A stretch of DNA of 39,637 nt from NCBI GenBank assembly GCA_041725895.1, contig JBGRQA010000043.1, positions 1 through 39,637 on the forward strand, written 5' to 3'. A program made the translations under genes and the position numbers. Below the pieces are notes generated by a model, which was not told where the DNA came from, did no database searches, and saw nothing but the letters and a program-made list of their open reading frames with translations. Shown here piece by piece: positions 1 to 6,885 of the stretch (positions within the stretch are counted from its first letter, which is position 1; every line of letters starts with the position of its first letter). This stretch comes from JBGRQA01 sp041725895. GTDB lineage: Bacteria; Bacteroidota; Bacteroidia; Bacteroidales; Marinifilaceae.

Positions 1-197
1 ATTATTAACCAGGGACATGGCTTAAATTTTAACGATTACATCAATCAATTCCGGGTAGAGGAATTCAAGAGATTGCTACAGGATCCCCAATTTTCAAAAG
101 AAACTCTATTGGCGGTTGCATTTGAAGCTGGTTTTAATTCCAAAACAACTTTTAATACGGCCTTTAAAAAGTTTACCGGTATGACTCCTTCCGAATA
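1..197 (+). repeat. Direct repeat copy A (AraC C-terminal coding segment)
   Basis: This matches 4571-4767 in the same orientation. I count six substitutions in 197 bp, all between bases 78 and 177, and no indels. Similarity drops sharply in the last seven codons. The left boundary is cut by the window edge. Confidence 0.9.
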
Positions 198-219
198 CAG
201 ACGATCTCTAAATGTTTAG
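1..219 (+). CDS. AraC-family regulator, C-terminal end (5' part outside window)
   Basis: The frame is open from base 1 to a TAG at 217-219 and encodes 72 residues of an AraC-type helix-turn-helix DNA-binding domain. It has the family's second-helix signature, with FEAGFNSKTTFNTAFKK followed by the usual TGMTPSEYR end. The gene starts before the window, so the sensor part cannot be seen. Residues 1-66 are almost identical to the fragment at 4571-4789, but the last seven codons differ. Unlike that fragment, this copy keeps the common Ala-Phe-Glu-Ala pattern of functional family members, so it may be the 3' end of an intact gene. It lies about 150 bp upstream of an unrelated AraC gene. The family assignment is firm; the target genes are unknown. 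Confidence 0.8.
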   Translation: MINQGHGLNFNDYINQFRVEEFKRLLQDPQFSKETLLAVAFEAGFNSKTTFNTAFKKFTGMTPSEYRRSLNV

Positions 220-372
220 TATTTTCTTTTTTAAATCTCTATTTGATAGAAAACCTTCCTGAAATACAAAGAAATCTTTTTATTTTAGAATTCAGAGTTG
301 ATAATTTATTTAATACAAAGCATACCCTACGAAATGGAATTTGAAACAAGTAATCAATAAAAGCAAATTTCA

Positions 373-1272
373 ATGTCTGAGATTAAAAAAGTAAATATTA
401 GCACTATAACAAACATCTATGGATTGACGAGCGAATCAAATGATTTTCTCTTTAAACCCAATGGATTGTATCCAATTCTGGAGTATGAGCCATTCAGGAC
501 AAGCGGCTATTCCATTGGATTGGTGTTGAGTGGCGAAAAGATATTGAATATCGGTTTGGATTCGTACAACATTTCCGCACCGGGTTTACTGGTAATGGGG
601 CCCGAATTAATCAGACAGTGGATCGATGATAAAAACCATATTGATGGAATGATTCTTTACTTTACCGAAGACTTCATCCTATCCGGCTTATCGGATAGCT
701 TCTTTATAAAGAACTTTCCCTATTTTGCAAAAACAGGCTACAACTATCTGCAACTAAACCCAGAACTGTTTGAAACATTCAAAAGGATTTTCGATCAGAT
801 TGAAGCGAAAAATCAAACCAATCACCGTAACAAGCTGGAAGTAATTCGTTCCTATATCCGTATTTTACTCTATGAGGTGGAAGAGGTGTATGTCCATCAT
901 TCCTCTGCTAAAAAGACGACTACAACACAAGGCGAGAACATCGCCCGTAAATTCAAGAAGCTTCTGGAGCAGCACTTTGTAAATCACCGGGAGGTACAGT
1001 TCTATGCCGATCAATTGTTTATTACCACCAAACATCTTTCCCAGACCCTGAAAGAGCAAACAGGAAAAACCGCAAGCGATTGGATTAAGGAAATTGTTGT
1101 ATTGGAAGCAAAAGTGTTGTTGCAGAATAAGGAGAACACTATAGCACAGATTTCAGACCAACTCAATTTTGCGAATCCTTCCTTTTTTGGGAAGTTTTTC
1201 AAGCGAAATACGACGTTAAGTCCGAAAGAATACCGAAATATTAGTCAAATGAAAGCGAAATACGACTTATAG
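373..1272 (+). CDS. AraC-family transcriptional regulator with cupin-like sensor domain
   Basis: This 299-residue protein has the usual size and layout of soluble AraC regulators. Residues about 1-165 form a beta-rich, cupin-like ligand-sensing half, with the IGLVLSGE strand typical of the family. Residues about 185-290 hold two helix-turn-helix units: the first around QFYADQLFITTKHLSQTLKE, and the second around IAQISDQLNFANPSFFGKFFKR, ending in LSPKEYR. It probably binds DNA and senses a small molecule. It is followed at 108 bp by an exported metallo-hydrolase on the same strand, its most likely target. The 3' end and the next ~30 bases are duplicated in degenerate form at 3004-3190, also just before a metallo-hydrolase gene. 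The inducer is unknown. Confidence 0.85.
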   Translation: MSEIKKVNISTITNIYGLTSESNDFLFKPNGLYPILEYEPFRTSGYSIGLVLSGEKILNIGLDSYNISAPGLLVMGPELIRQWIDDKNHIDGMILYFTEDFILSGLSDSFFIKNFPYFAKTGYNYLQLNPELFETFKRIFDQIEAKNQTNHRNKLEVIRSYIRILLYEVEEVYVHHSSAKKTTTTQGENIARKFKKLLEQHFVNHREVQFYADQLFITTKHLSQTLKEQTGKTASDWIKEIVVLEAKVLLQNKENTIAQISDQLNFANPSFFGKFFKRNTTLSPKEYRNISQMKAKYDL

Positions 1273-1379
1273 ACTATTTTGTCGGGCGTGTAGACCTTTT
1301 ATTATGCTAAGATGTAACTGACATTTGTATCATCAATGATTTAATATTGGTACAAGCAACTTTTTAATTATAATAACAA

Positions 1380-2696
1380 ATGTCAGTTATGAAAAATACA
1401 ATTTTCCTGGGAGCAATACTTTTTATTGGTTTATGTGCAGAAAATCTATTTGCTCAAAAGAAAGATTACTCATGTGAGATTTCATCCAAGGAAATTCCTG
1501 GTGAATTTCGATTTGAACGAGTTTATGGTGAAACCCCCGATGGGTATCCCTTGCCATTAACAGGCAAGCCTATCACTAAAACACCTCAGATTGTAAAAAA
1601 TAGAAATGCCGACTTAAAAAAATATCCTGAATACTATTTGGCAGGAAGTGAAAATTTAGACGATGCTGAAATGCGTATTACCTGTATCGGCTCTGGAAAT
1701 CCTCCTGTTCGAATGGGACAGGCCGCTACAGGTTGGCTAGTGGAGTTGGGAAACGGTGAAAAGTTCATCTTTGATTGTGGGGGAGGAACCATTCAAAATT
1801 TATGGAGTTTAGGAATTCCGATGGCAGAGTTGAATAAACTATTTATAACGCATTTGCATCTTGATCATGTCGGCGGAATATTCCCACTCTTCGATGCTAT
1901 GGGATGGGGACGAAATGTACCCCTGCAGGTATGGGGACCATCAGGCCATACCAAAAAAATGGGAGTAGAAGCCTTCTGTAAAAATATAGAGCAGGCATCA
2001 GCTTGGCACATTACAAGTAAGAAAGGGATTGCTTCCCCCAAAGGGATGTCAATTAAGGCTCATGAGTTTGATTACTCCAAATTTACTTCAGAAACCCCAG
2101 AACTTTTGGTTTACAATAAGAATTCCGTAAAAATCTATTCCTTCCCTGTGGTGCATCTTCTGGAAGGATCTGTAGGATATCGATTGGAGTACAAAGGACT
2201 TTCCTTTGCTTTCACAGGTGACTCGCAACCCACTACATTCGAAGCGAAACATTCGTCGAATGTCGATGTTTTTGTTCATGAACTGTTTATAGACGGGGAA
2301 ACTTTCGCCAGGAAAAACAATATGCCATTGCAACTTGCCAATTCAATTGTTGAGCAAGCACATACTTCTGCGGGAAGTCTAGGGAAAGTATTTGATCTGG
2401 CAAAACCCCAATTGGGAGTTGGAACCCATTTTTTCACCAATGATGACACGATTGATCCTGCTATGAAATTGTTACGTACAACCTACAATGGCCCGGTGGT
2501 AATTTCTCAGGATTTGATGGTGATCAACGTTACTTCTAACCAAATAATTACAAGGATGGCCATTACCGACAAATTAATGTGGGCTCAAAAAAGTAAAAAG
2601 GATGAAGGTGATTTAAAACCTGATCCTATGCCAACCGAAGGAGGTACTCCTCAATGGCTTTCCAACACGCTTCTTACCAATCCCAATAAAAAATAG
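1380..2696 (+). CDS. Exported MBL-fold metallo-hydrolase (RNase Z/GntH-like)
   Basis: A 438-residue hydrolase with an N-terminal signal peptide: hydrophobic IFLGAILFIGLCAENLFA, then QKKDY, so it is probably periplasmic or outer-membrane associated. The fold begins near residue 98 (RITCIGSGNPP) and carries the metal motif H158-x-H160-x-D162-H163. Later ligand candidates lie in FTGDSQ and GTHFF. It has the layout of RNase Z-like or arylsulfatase-like MBL proteins. Databases often label similar proteins GntH-like, but no guanitoxin genes are nearby, so the substrate is open. The ATG at 1389 gives a cleaner signal peptide and may be the real start. It follows an AraC gene and is closed by the terminator at 2815-2861. 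Confidence 0.8.
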   Translation: MSVMKNTIFLGAILFIGLCAENLFAQKKDYSCEISSKEIPGEFRFERVYGETPDGYPLPLTGKPITKTPQIVKNRNADLKKYPEYYLAGSENLDDAEMRITCIGSGNPPVRMGQAATGWLVELGNGEKFIFDCGGGTIQNLWSLGIPMAELNKLFITHLHLDHVGGIFPLFDAMGWGRNVPLQVWGPSGHTKKMGVEAFCKNIEQASAWHITSKKGIASPKGMSIKAHEFDYSKFTSETPELLVYNKNSVKIYSFPVVHLLEGSVGYRLEYKGLSFAFTGDSQPTTFEAKHSSNVDVFVHELFIDGETFARKNNMPLQLANSIVEQAHTSAGSLGKVFDLAKPQLGVGTHFFTNDDTIDPAMKLLRTTYNGPVVISQDLMVINVTSNQIITRMAITDKLMWAQKSKKDEGDLKPDPMPTEGGTPQWLSNTLLTNPNKK

Positions 2697-2814
2697 ATTT
2701 GCTGGCTTGCATTTCAGCTTTTATAATGTTTGTTGTGAGTAGAGCACAGCACTGATTAAGTTGTATGTGTGCAACGCACCATCGTATTTGTTACTCAATA
2801 ATCCTATAAGATTT

Positions 2815-2861
2815 CGCCGCCCGCAGAAAAATGTAATGATTTTTTGCGGGCGGCGTTTTTT
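2815..2861 (+). terminator. Strong intrinsic terminator
   Basis: An 11-bp perfect GC-rich stem (2815-2825 with 2845-2855) is extended by an A/T-rich inner stem and followed by six T residues. It lies 118 bp after the metallo-hydrolase stop. I see no gene in 2697-3003. Confidence 0.85.
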
Positions 2862-3003
2862 GATCAAATCCCCTGATGTGTTATCGATGTTTTTCTGTCC
2901 AAAGGATGGAAATTCATGATGTCCTAGACGGTTTAGGGGAGCAAGCAACGGCTGTGTTTTCTAACTTCCGATTCATTTCTCTTCTCATAAGCTCCTTTCT
3001 CAA

Positions 3004-3164
3004 GCTAAGAATATTACCGAAAATTAAAACACTATAAAACAGATTTCCGACCAGCTTCACTTCGCGCCCCCTTCCTTTTCGGGAAGTTTTTCAAGCGAAA
3101 TATGACATAAAGTCCAAAAGAATGCCGAAATGTTAGTCGAATAAAAGCGAAATCCGACTTTTAG
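3004..3164 (+). pseudogene. Frameshifted remnant of an AraC gene 3' end
   Basis: This stretch aligns with 1111-1272, the 3' end of the intact AraC gene, and the likeness continues about 25 bases past the stop. In the first frame one reads NTIKQISDQLHFA against NTIAQISDQLNFA. A one-base deletion in the T run near 3081 then shifts the frame, and the rest reads RNMT, a stop, then SPKECRNVSRIKAKSDF and a stop. It is therefore dead. Like the intact copy, it sits directly upstream of a metallo-beta-lactamase-fold gene, which points to an old duplication of the regulator or of a regulator-hydrolase unit. Confidence 0.8.
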
Positions 3165-3299
3165 ACCATTCACTCAGATGTTCAGACCTTTCCTGGCGTG
3201 CGTTTCCACCCCATCTTTGTATCGAAGATAATTGATAAGGCATTGAGCCATCAATTTAACGAGACAAATGAAATGTACAATAATTTAAATAGACATGTT

Positions 3300-4181
3300 A
3301 TGAAAGAAAGAAAATTGGAATTAGAGGTTTATTACGGAACTAAAGCTCCCTGGTCGAATACTACAGTATTGCTATCCGGAGATGAGGCATTGTTGATCGA
3401 TGCTCAATTTACAAAAACCGATGCAAAGGCATTGGCCAAACGCCTACAGGAAGCTGGCAAAACACTTACGACTATTCTACTTACCCACAGCCATCCTGAT
3501 CACGTTTGGGGCGGAGTGGAATTACTGAAGGCTTTCCCAACAGCTACAGCCTATGCAAGACCAACTGTGATCCGTGAGATTGAGCTGGAGTTCCGTGCCC
3601 GTCAACTGCGCTGGACAACGATTCTGGATGATGAGATTCCAACGGATCTCTATCCTGTAATGCCCCTGGAGGGAGATTTGTTTGATTTTAACGGACACAA
3701 AATTGAGTTAATCGACAGTAAACCCTCGGAGACGATTAACCTGATGACTTGTTACATCCCAGAACTGAAAACCTATGTGGCCAGTGACCAAGCCTACAAC
3801 AGATGCCACTACTATGTGGGGCCGGGGCTAAACCGTCCCGATCTGTGGATCGAGTCCATCAAAGACATTACGGAAAACTACGAGATTGAAAGGGTGGTAC
3901 CGGGTCATGGAGCCGTAGGAGGTCTCGAAATTTTCGGGGAGGCGATCGAATACCTTAACTTTTACCGCAATGTAGCCAAACCTAAAGTGCCACAAAAAGA
4001 GATTGTGGAAGCCATTCTGAAAGAGTATCCTGACTGGAAGTTGGAAGGCGTGGTGAGTATGACCATTGGTCCGGCTGTTACTGCTCCCGCAATACTTCAA
4101 GAAACCGGCGGAAAATCAAGCTTTGGTGATGAAAGTATCGTCAAGGGGTATTATCGGGCTTCAGAAGAAGAAGTCAAATAA
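3300..4181 (+). CDS. Cytoplasmic MBL-fold metallo-hydrolase
   Basis: This 293-residue protein has a complete metallo-beta-lactamase fold and no signal peptide. The metal motif is H63-S-H65-P-D67-H68, preceded by ILLT. Further ligand candidates are the Asp in YVASDQAY and the His in VVPGHGAVGG. This resembles glyoxalase II or quinoprotein-associated hydrolases more than the exported enzyme upstream, and the two hydrolases are not close paralogues. The frame stays open back to a GTG at 3198, but the family-like sequence begins at LELEVYYG. A promoter-like CATCTTTG lies at 3212-3219, so I prefer the ATG at 3300; the ATG at 3273 is also possible. The gene follows an AraC remnant and ends at a hairpin. 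Substrate unknown. Confidence 0.75.
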   Translation: MKERKLELEVYYGTKAPWSNTTVLLSGDEALLIDAQFTKTDAKALAKRLQEAGKTLTTILLTHSHPDHVWGGVELLKAFPTATAYARPTVIREIELEFRARQLRWTTILDDEIPTDLYPVMPLEGDLFDFNGHKIELIDSKPSETINLMTCYIPELKTYVASDQAYNRCHYYVGPGLNRPDLWIESIKDITENYEIERVVPGHGAVGGLEIFGEAIEYLNFYRNVAKPKVPQKEIVEAILKEYPDWKLEGVVSMTIGPAVTAPAILQETGGKSSFGDESIVKGYYRASEEEVK

Positions 4182-4207
4182 AGAAAAATCCTATTCCATT
4201 GCAGAGT

Positions 4208-4245
4208 ACAAAAGAGGGGATCCATTTACGGATCCCTTCTTTTGT
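4208..4245 (+). terminator. Hairpin terminator after the second MBL gene
   Basis: A 16-bp stem with one G-T pair (4208-4223 with 4230-4245) surrounds a 6-base loop. The T-rich right arm ends in TTTTGT rather than a long T run, so termination may be moderate. Confidence 0.65.
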
Positions 4246-4444
4246 ATTGATTAGGGGGTATAATTCAATTAAATTAGTTTTGTTGTATGGTTGCTCTCTT
4301 TTTGAATTTAAGGGTAAATTTTTGAGAATACGGACAAGTACAAGCCGTTATGGTGGTTGAATGGCTTGATGAAAACTTCCGGTTTCTATACCTGTTCGTT
4401 TGGTTTTTAGAATTGATGATTTACAGGGCCTGACTTTTTGATGA

Positions 4445-4789
4445 AAAGATAAGGGGATTTTTTCAGCGCATAGATGTTATGATGCAAGGTTAGAAAAAAT
4501 ATTTGGGCAGAGAGTTTCGTTAAATGATCTTTCCGATCGGATGGGGCTGCCTGTTCATCATCTTTCCGAAATTATTAACCAGGGACATGGCTTAAATTTT
4601 AACGATTACATCAATCAATTCCGGGTAGAGGAATTCAAGAGATTGCTGCAGGATCCTCAATTTTCAAAGGAAACTCTATTGGTGGTTGAATTTGAAGCTG
4701 GTTTTAATTCCAAAACAACTTTTAATACGGCCTTTAAAAAGTTTAGCGGTATGACTCCTTCCGAATTTAAGCGCTCATTAAAGGATTAA
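4445..4789 (+). pseudogene. 5'-truncated AraC-family fragment
   Basis: The frame is open from just after a TGA at 4442-4444 to TAA at 4787-4789. It reads as the end of an AraC protein: a linker with DARLEKIFGQRVSLNDLSDRMGLP, then both helix-turn-helix units. The only good internal start, ATG 4541, falls inside the first DNA-binding helix, so an 82-residue product would lack half the domain. A hydrophobic stretch in another frame (about 4359-4432, FRFLYLFVWFLELMIY) may be the remains of a membrane segment of the same gene. Two residues usually kept in the second helix are altered (VVEFEAGF in place of AVAFEAGF). It lies about 240 bp before rdhA. Expression as a small DNA-binding peptide is possible but unlikely. 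Confidence 0.75.
4571..4767 (+). repeat. Direct repeat copy B (AraC C-terminal coding segment)
   Basis: This is the partner of bases 1-197: six substitutions, same orientation, 4570 bp apart. See the finding on the bracketed segment. Confidence 0.9.
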
Positions 4790-4931
4790 TTGCCTATTTT
4801 TTTCAACATTACTCCTTCCTATTTCAAATTTACGGGTCTGGTAATTCTAGTTTTTAATTATTTGGAATAAATCTACCGAAAATTAATGAGTGGGGTAATG
4901 TGTTGTTTGTTAGGTGTTACCTTGTTCGAAC

Positions 4932-4979
4932 TTATAATTCCGAACCTGTATTAATGTTGAATGCTGTTCGGAATTATAA
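4932..4979. promoter_or_regulatory. Perfect 14-bp inverted repeat upstream of rdhA
   Basis: Arms 4932-4945 (TTATAATTCCGAAC) and 4966-4979 are exact reverse complements separated by 20 bases, ending 52 bp before the rdhA ATG. A third related palindrome, GTTCGAAC, lies at 4924-4931. No T run follows, so it does not look like a terminator. It could be a two-site operator or a structured leader. No CRP/FNR-type consensus is evident. Confidence 0.6.
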
Positions 4980-5031
4980 TGTGGAGCGCAGGGTTTGTTA
5001 GAACTCCTTGTTTTGCTGAAAAATTTCAGTT

Positions 5032-6432
5032 ATGGCGAAACAGGAAAAGAAAAATCACACCGAAAAATCTCTCAATCGAAGAGACTTTTTTAAGATAGGG
5101 GCAGTGGGGGCTGCGGCTGGAACCCTATCCCTGATAAGTGCACCGGAAAAAGCATTGGCTGGAAAAGCTGCTAAGGCCACAAAAAAGGCCGTAATAAAAA
5201 CCCAAACCGAAATGCCCAATAAGATTCGGGCAGACTATAAGCCTATTCACCAAAAAGACAATCTGTTTGGACAGGCTATGTCGATGAAGCGACCGGATCT
5301 GGCCAAAAAATTTATGGGTTTTAGTCGCGAGTTGCATGATAATGACAAACCTGGATTTACCCAGGCGGATCAAGCTTTGGAGTTTGGCGCTCATGCTTTG
5401 AATGCAACAGCTACCGGTTTTTCTGCTGCAAGTATTCCTGATCAGGGATTGTATTCCTGGGAACAAAAGGAACACGGTGATCCTCACAATCCGCTAAATC
5501 ACAATTATGTGAGTAAGCATAAGTGCGAGTTTAAATCCAAAAAGCAAGCTTCGGACTACATCAAAAGAGCAGCCCGCTTGTACGGCGCAGATCTGGTTGG
5601 AATTACCCCAAGAGATGAACGTTGGGATTATTCAGGCTTTTTGAATCCCCATCGACATGATGGGAAAAAGGAATTTGGTTGGGAGGAGTTTCCTTTCAAA
5701 CCCAAATCTGTAATTGTTTTGGCTTTTGAAATGGATTACGAAAGTGTAGCCGCTGCTCCTAGTTATGTTGGATCTGCAGCTCCTGGAGAGGGCTATTCCC
5801 AAATGGCGAAGACGGCTTTTCAACTTTCTGTATTCTTAAAGCAAATGGGCTATCATGCTGTTGCATCCGGTAATGATTTAGGATTAAGCGTGCCTTATGG
5901 AGTTGCTGCAGGATTGGGAGAAGTAGGACGAAATGGCTGTTTGGTTACCTATAAATATGGCCCTCGTGTACGGGTTGCCAAGGTGTACACTGATTTTGAT
6001 TTTCTTGAATACGATAAGCCTCAGGCTTTTGGAGTAGAGCAATTTTGCGACAGATGCAAGCGATGCGCGGATGCCTGTCCCTCCAAGGCGATCTCTTTTG
6101 CGGATCAACCTACTTTTGAACCGGATTATGGAACACCTGATACCTGGGTCAACAATCCAGGAGTAAGGAAATATTACACTAACTCAGTGAAGTGTTTCGA
6201 ATTCTGGTGTGAGAGCAATTGTGATTGTACGTCTTGTATTACTTCTTGTCCCTATAATAAGCCTGATTTCTGGCATCACGAATTGGTGGATACAATTTCA
6301 GCCTTAATGCCAGGACCAGTGCACAACTTTATGCGTGAAATGGATATTGTGTTTGGGTATGGAGATACCTATGACGAAAAAGCTGTGAAAAAATTCTGGG
6401 ATAGTAAGAATCGTGAATACAATGGACATTAA
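5032..6432 (+). CDS. rdhA: Reductive dehalogenase catalytic subunit, Tat-exported
   Basis: This 466-residue protein has the full layout of respiratory reductive dehalogenases. There is a twin-arginine signal (R16-R17-D-F-F-K) followed by a small hydrophobic stretch and a likely ALA cleavage site near residue 43. The middle holds the corrinoid-binding core with YGADLVGITPRDERW and NDLGLSVPYGVAAGLGEVGR. The C-terminus carries two iron-sulfur motifs: C339xxC342xxC345xxxC349P, and a second group C388, C393, C397, C399xxC402xxxC406P. Such enzymes use a cobamide to remove halogens from organic compounds outside the inner membrane. The related QueG is excluded by the Tat signal and by the adjacent anchor gene. 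The downstream gene starts 12 bp after the stop. The halogenated substrate cannot be predicted. No corrinoid synthesis genes are in the window. Confidence 0.92.
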   Translation: MAKQEKKNHTEKSLNRRDFFKIGAVGAAAGTLSLISAPEKALAGKAAKATKKAVIKTQTEMPNKIRADYKPIHQKDNLFGQAMSMKRPDLAKKFMGFSRELHDNDKPGFTQADQALEFGAHALNATATGFSAASIPDQGLYSWEQKEHGDPHNPLNHNYVSKHKCEFKSKKQASDYIKRAARLYGADLVGITPRDERWDYSGFLNPHRHDGKKEFGWEEFPFKPKSVIVLAFEMDYESVAAAPSYVGSAAPGEGYSQMAKTAFQLSVFLKQMGYHAVASGNDLGLSVPYGVAAGLGEVGRNGCLVTYKYGPRVRVAKVYTDFDFLEYDKPQAFGVEQFCDRCKRCADACPSKAISFADQPTFEPDYGTPDTWVNNPGVRKYYTNSVKCFEFWCESNCDCTSCITSCPYNKPDFWHHELVDTISALMPGPVHNFMREMDIVFGYGDTYDEKAVKKFWDSKNREYNGH

Positions 6433-6444
6433 AAAATAGAAATC

Positions 6445-6738
6445 ATGGGAATGTTTGATGGAATTGAAATCTTGTTCTTTATGCTGGGAGTGATTACCAC
6501 TTTGGCAGTCGTTGGGATGGTCTACCTGGCCCAAAAGTACAAGTTGAATTGGAAAATGTATGCCACTGCCGTAACGGGAATTTTTCTTGGCATTTTTGCC
6601 ATAGCCTGGTCGGTAAGTTCTGTTTTGGAGGGGGAGCCCCGGGCAGCAAGTATGGGCATGGTGGTATTTGGATTACCTTCCCTTGCATTTTTGGGACTCT
6701 TTCGGCGAGTTTTGCTGGCAGGAAATAAAAAGGCATAA
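6445..6738 (+). CDS. rdhB: Reductive dehalogenase membrane anchor RdhB
   Basis: This 97-residue protein has three predicted membrane helices: about residues 8-28, 38-60 and 70-90. Between helices two and three it carries the signature EGEPRAASMGMVVFG seen in RdhB/PceB proteins, in which the acidic residues and the RAA-MG segment are conserved. Its length fits the family (about 75-105). Its role is to fix the exported dehalogenase to the outer face of the cytoplasmic membrane. It follows rdhA by 12 bp and is surely co-transcribed with it. Confidence 0.88.
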   Translation: MGMFDGIEILFFMLGVITTLAVVGMVYLAQKYKLNWKMYATAVTGIFLGIFAIAWSVSSVLEGEPRAASMGMVVFGLPSLAFLGLFRRVLLAGNKKA

Positions 6739-6769
6739 AATATAAAAGATAGTAATTAAAGGTAAGCTG

Positions 6770-6856
6770 TTATTCCTCCCGTGGGGGAGGCAAAAGGGAA
6801 AGGGAAATGGTTTTTCGCTGGGGAAATTCCCTGTCGTTTCCTTCCGGGAGGAGTAA
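6770..6856 (+). promoter_or_regulatory. Switch-like RNA region in the rdhB-rdhC gap
   Basis: The C-rich arm 6770-6781 (TTATTCCTCCCG) can pair with 6845-6856 (CGGGAGGAGTAA, one G-T pair), which hides a strong GGAGG Shine-Dalgarno. The core CCTCCC at 6775-6780 can instead form a local hairpin with GGGAGG at 6785-6790. The two pairings exclude each other. The space between holds AGGGAA (6795-6800 or 6801-6806), which can pair with TTCCCT (6827-6832). I see no match to the B12-box or to FMN riboswitch consensus. Confidence 0.45.
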
Positions 6857-6885
6857 TGGTTTTAAAGTTATTGGAATATGTGTGA
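6856..6885 (+). CDS. Possible 9-residue leader peptide coupled to rdhC
   Basis: An ATG lies 4 bases after GGGAGGA, by far the best Shine-Dalgarno near these genes. It opens a 9-codon frame (MVLKLLEYV) whose TGA at 6883-6885 overlaps the first codons of rdhC (ATG at 6878). This is the geometry of translational coupling. The peptide itself may have no function. Confidence 0.35.
   Translation: MVLKLLEYV

Noticed and set aside
1..4789. Insertion sequence or transposon carrying the AraC/MBL segment
   Set aside because: No transposase, terminal inverted repeats or target duplication could be seen. The flanking repeat is coding sequence of an AraC gene.
5032..6432. Epoxyqueuosine reductase (QueG) as identity of the cobamide protein
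   Set aside because: QueG is cytoplasmic; here there is a Tat signal and an RdhB anchor gene directly downstream.
6770..6856. Cobalamin or FMN riboswitch before rdhC
   Set aside because: There is no GCCACTG B12 box and no FMN-switch core, so I kept it only as an unnamed structured region.
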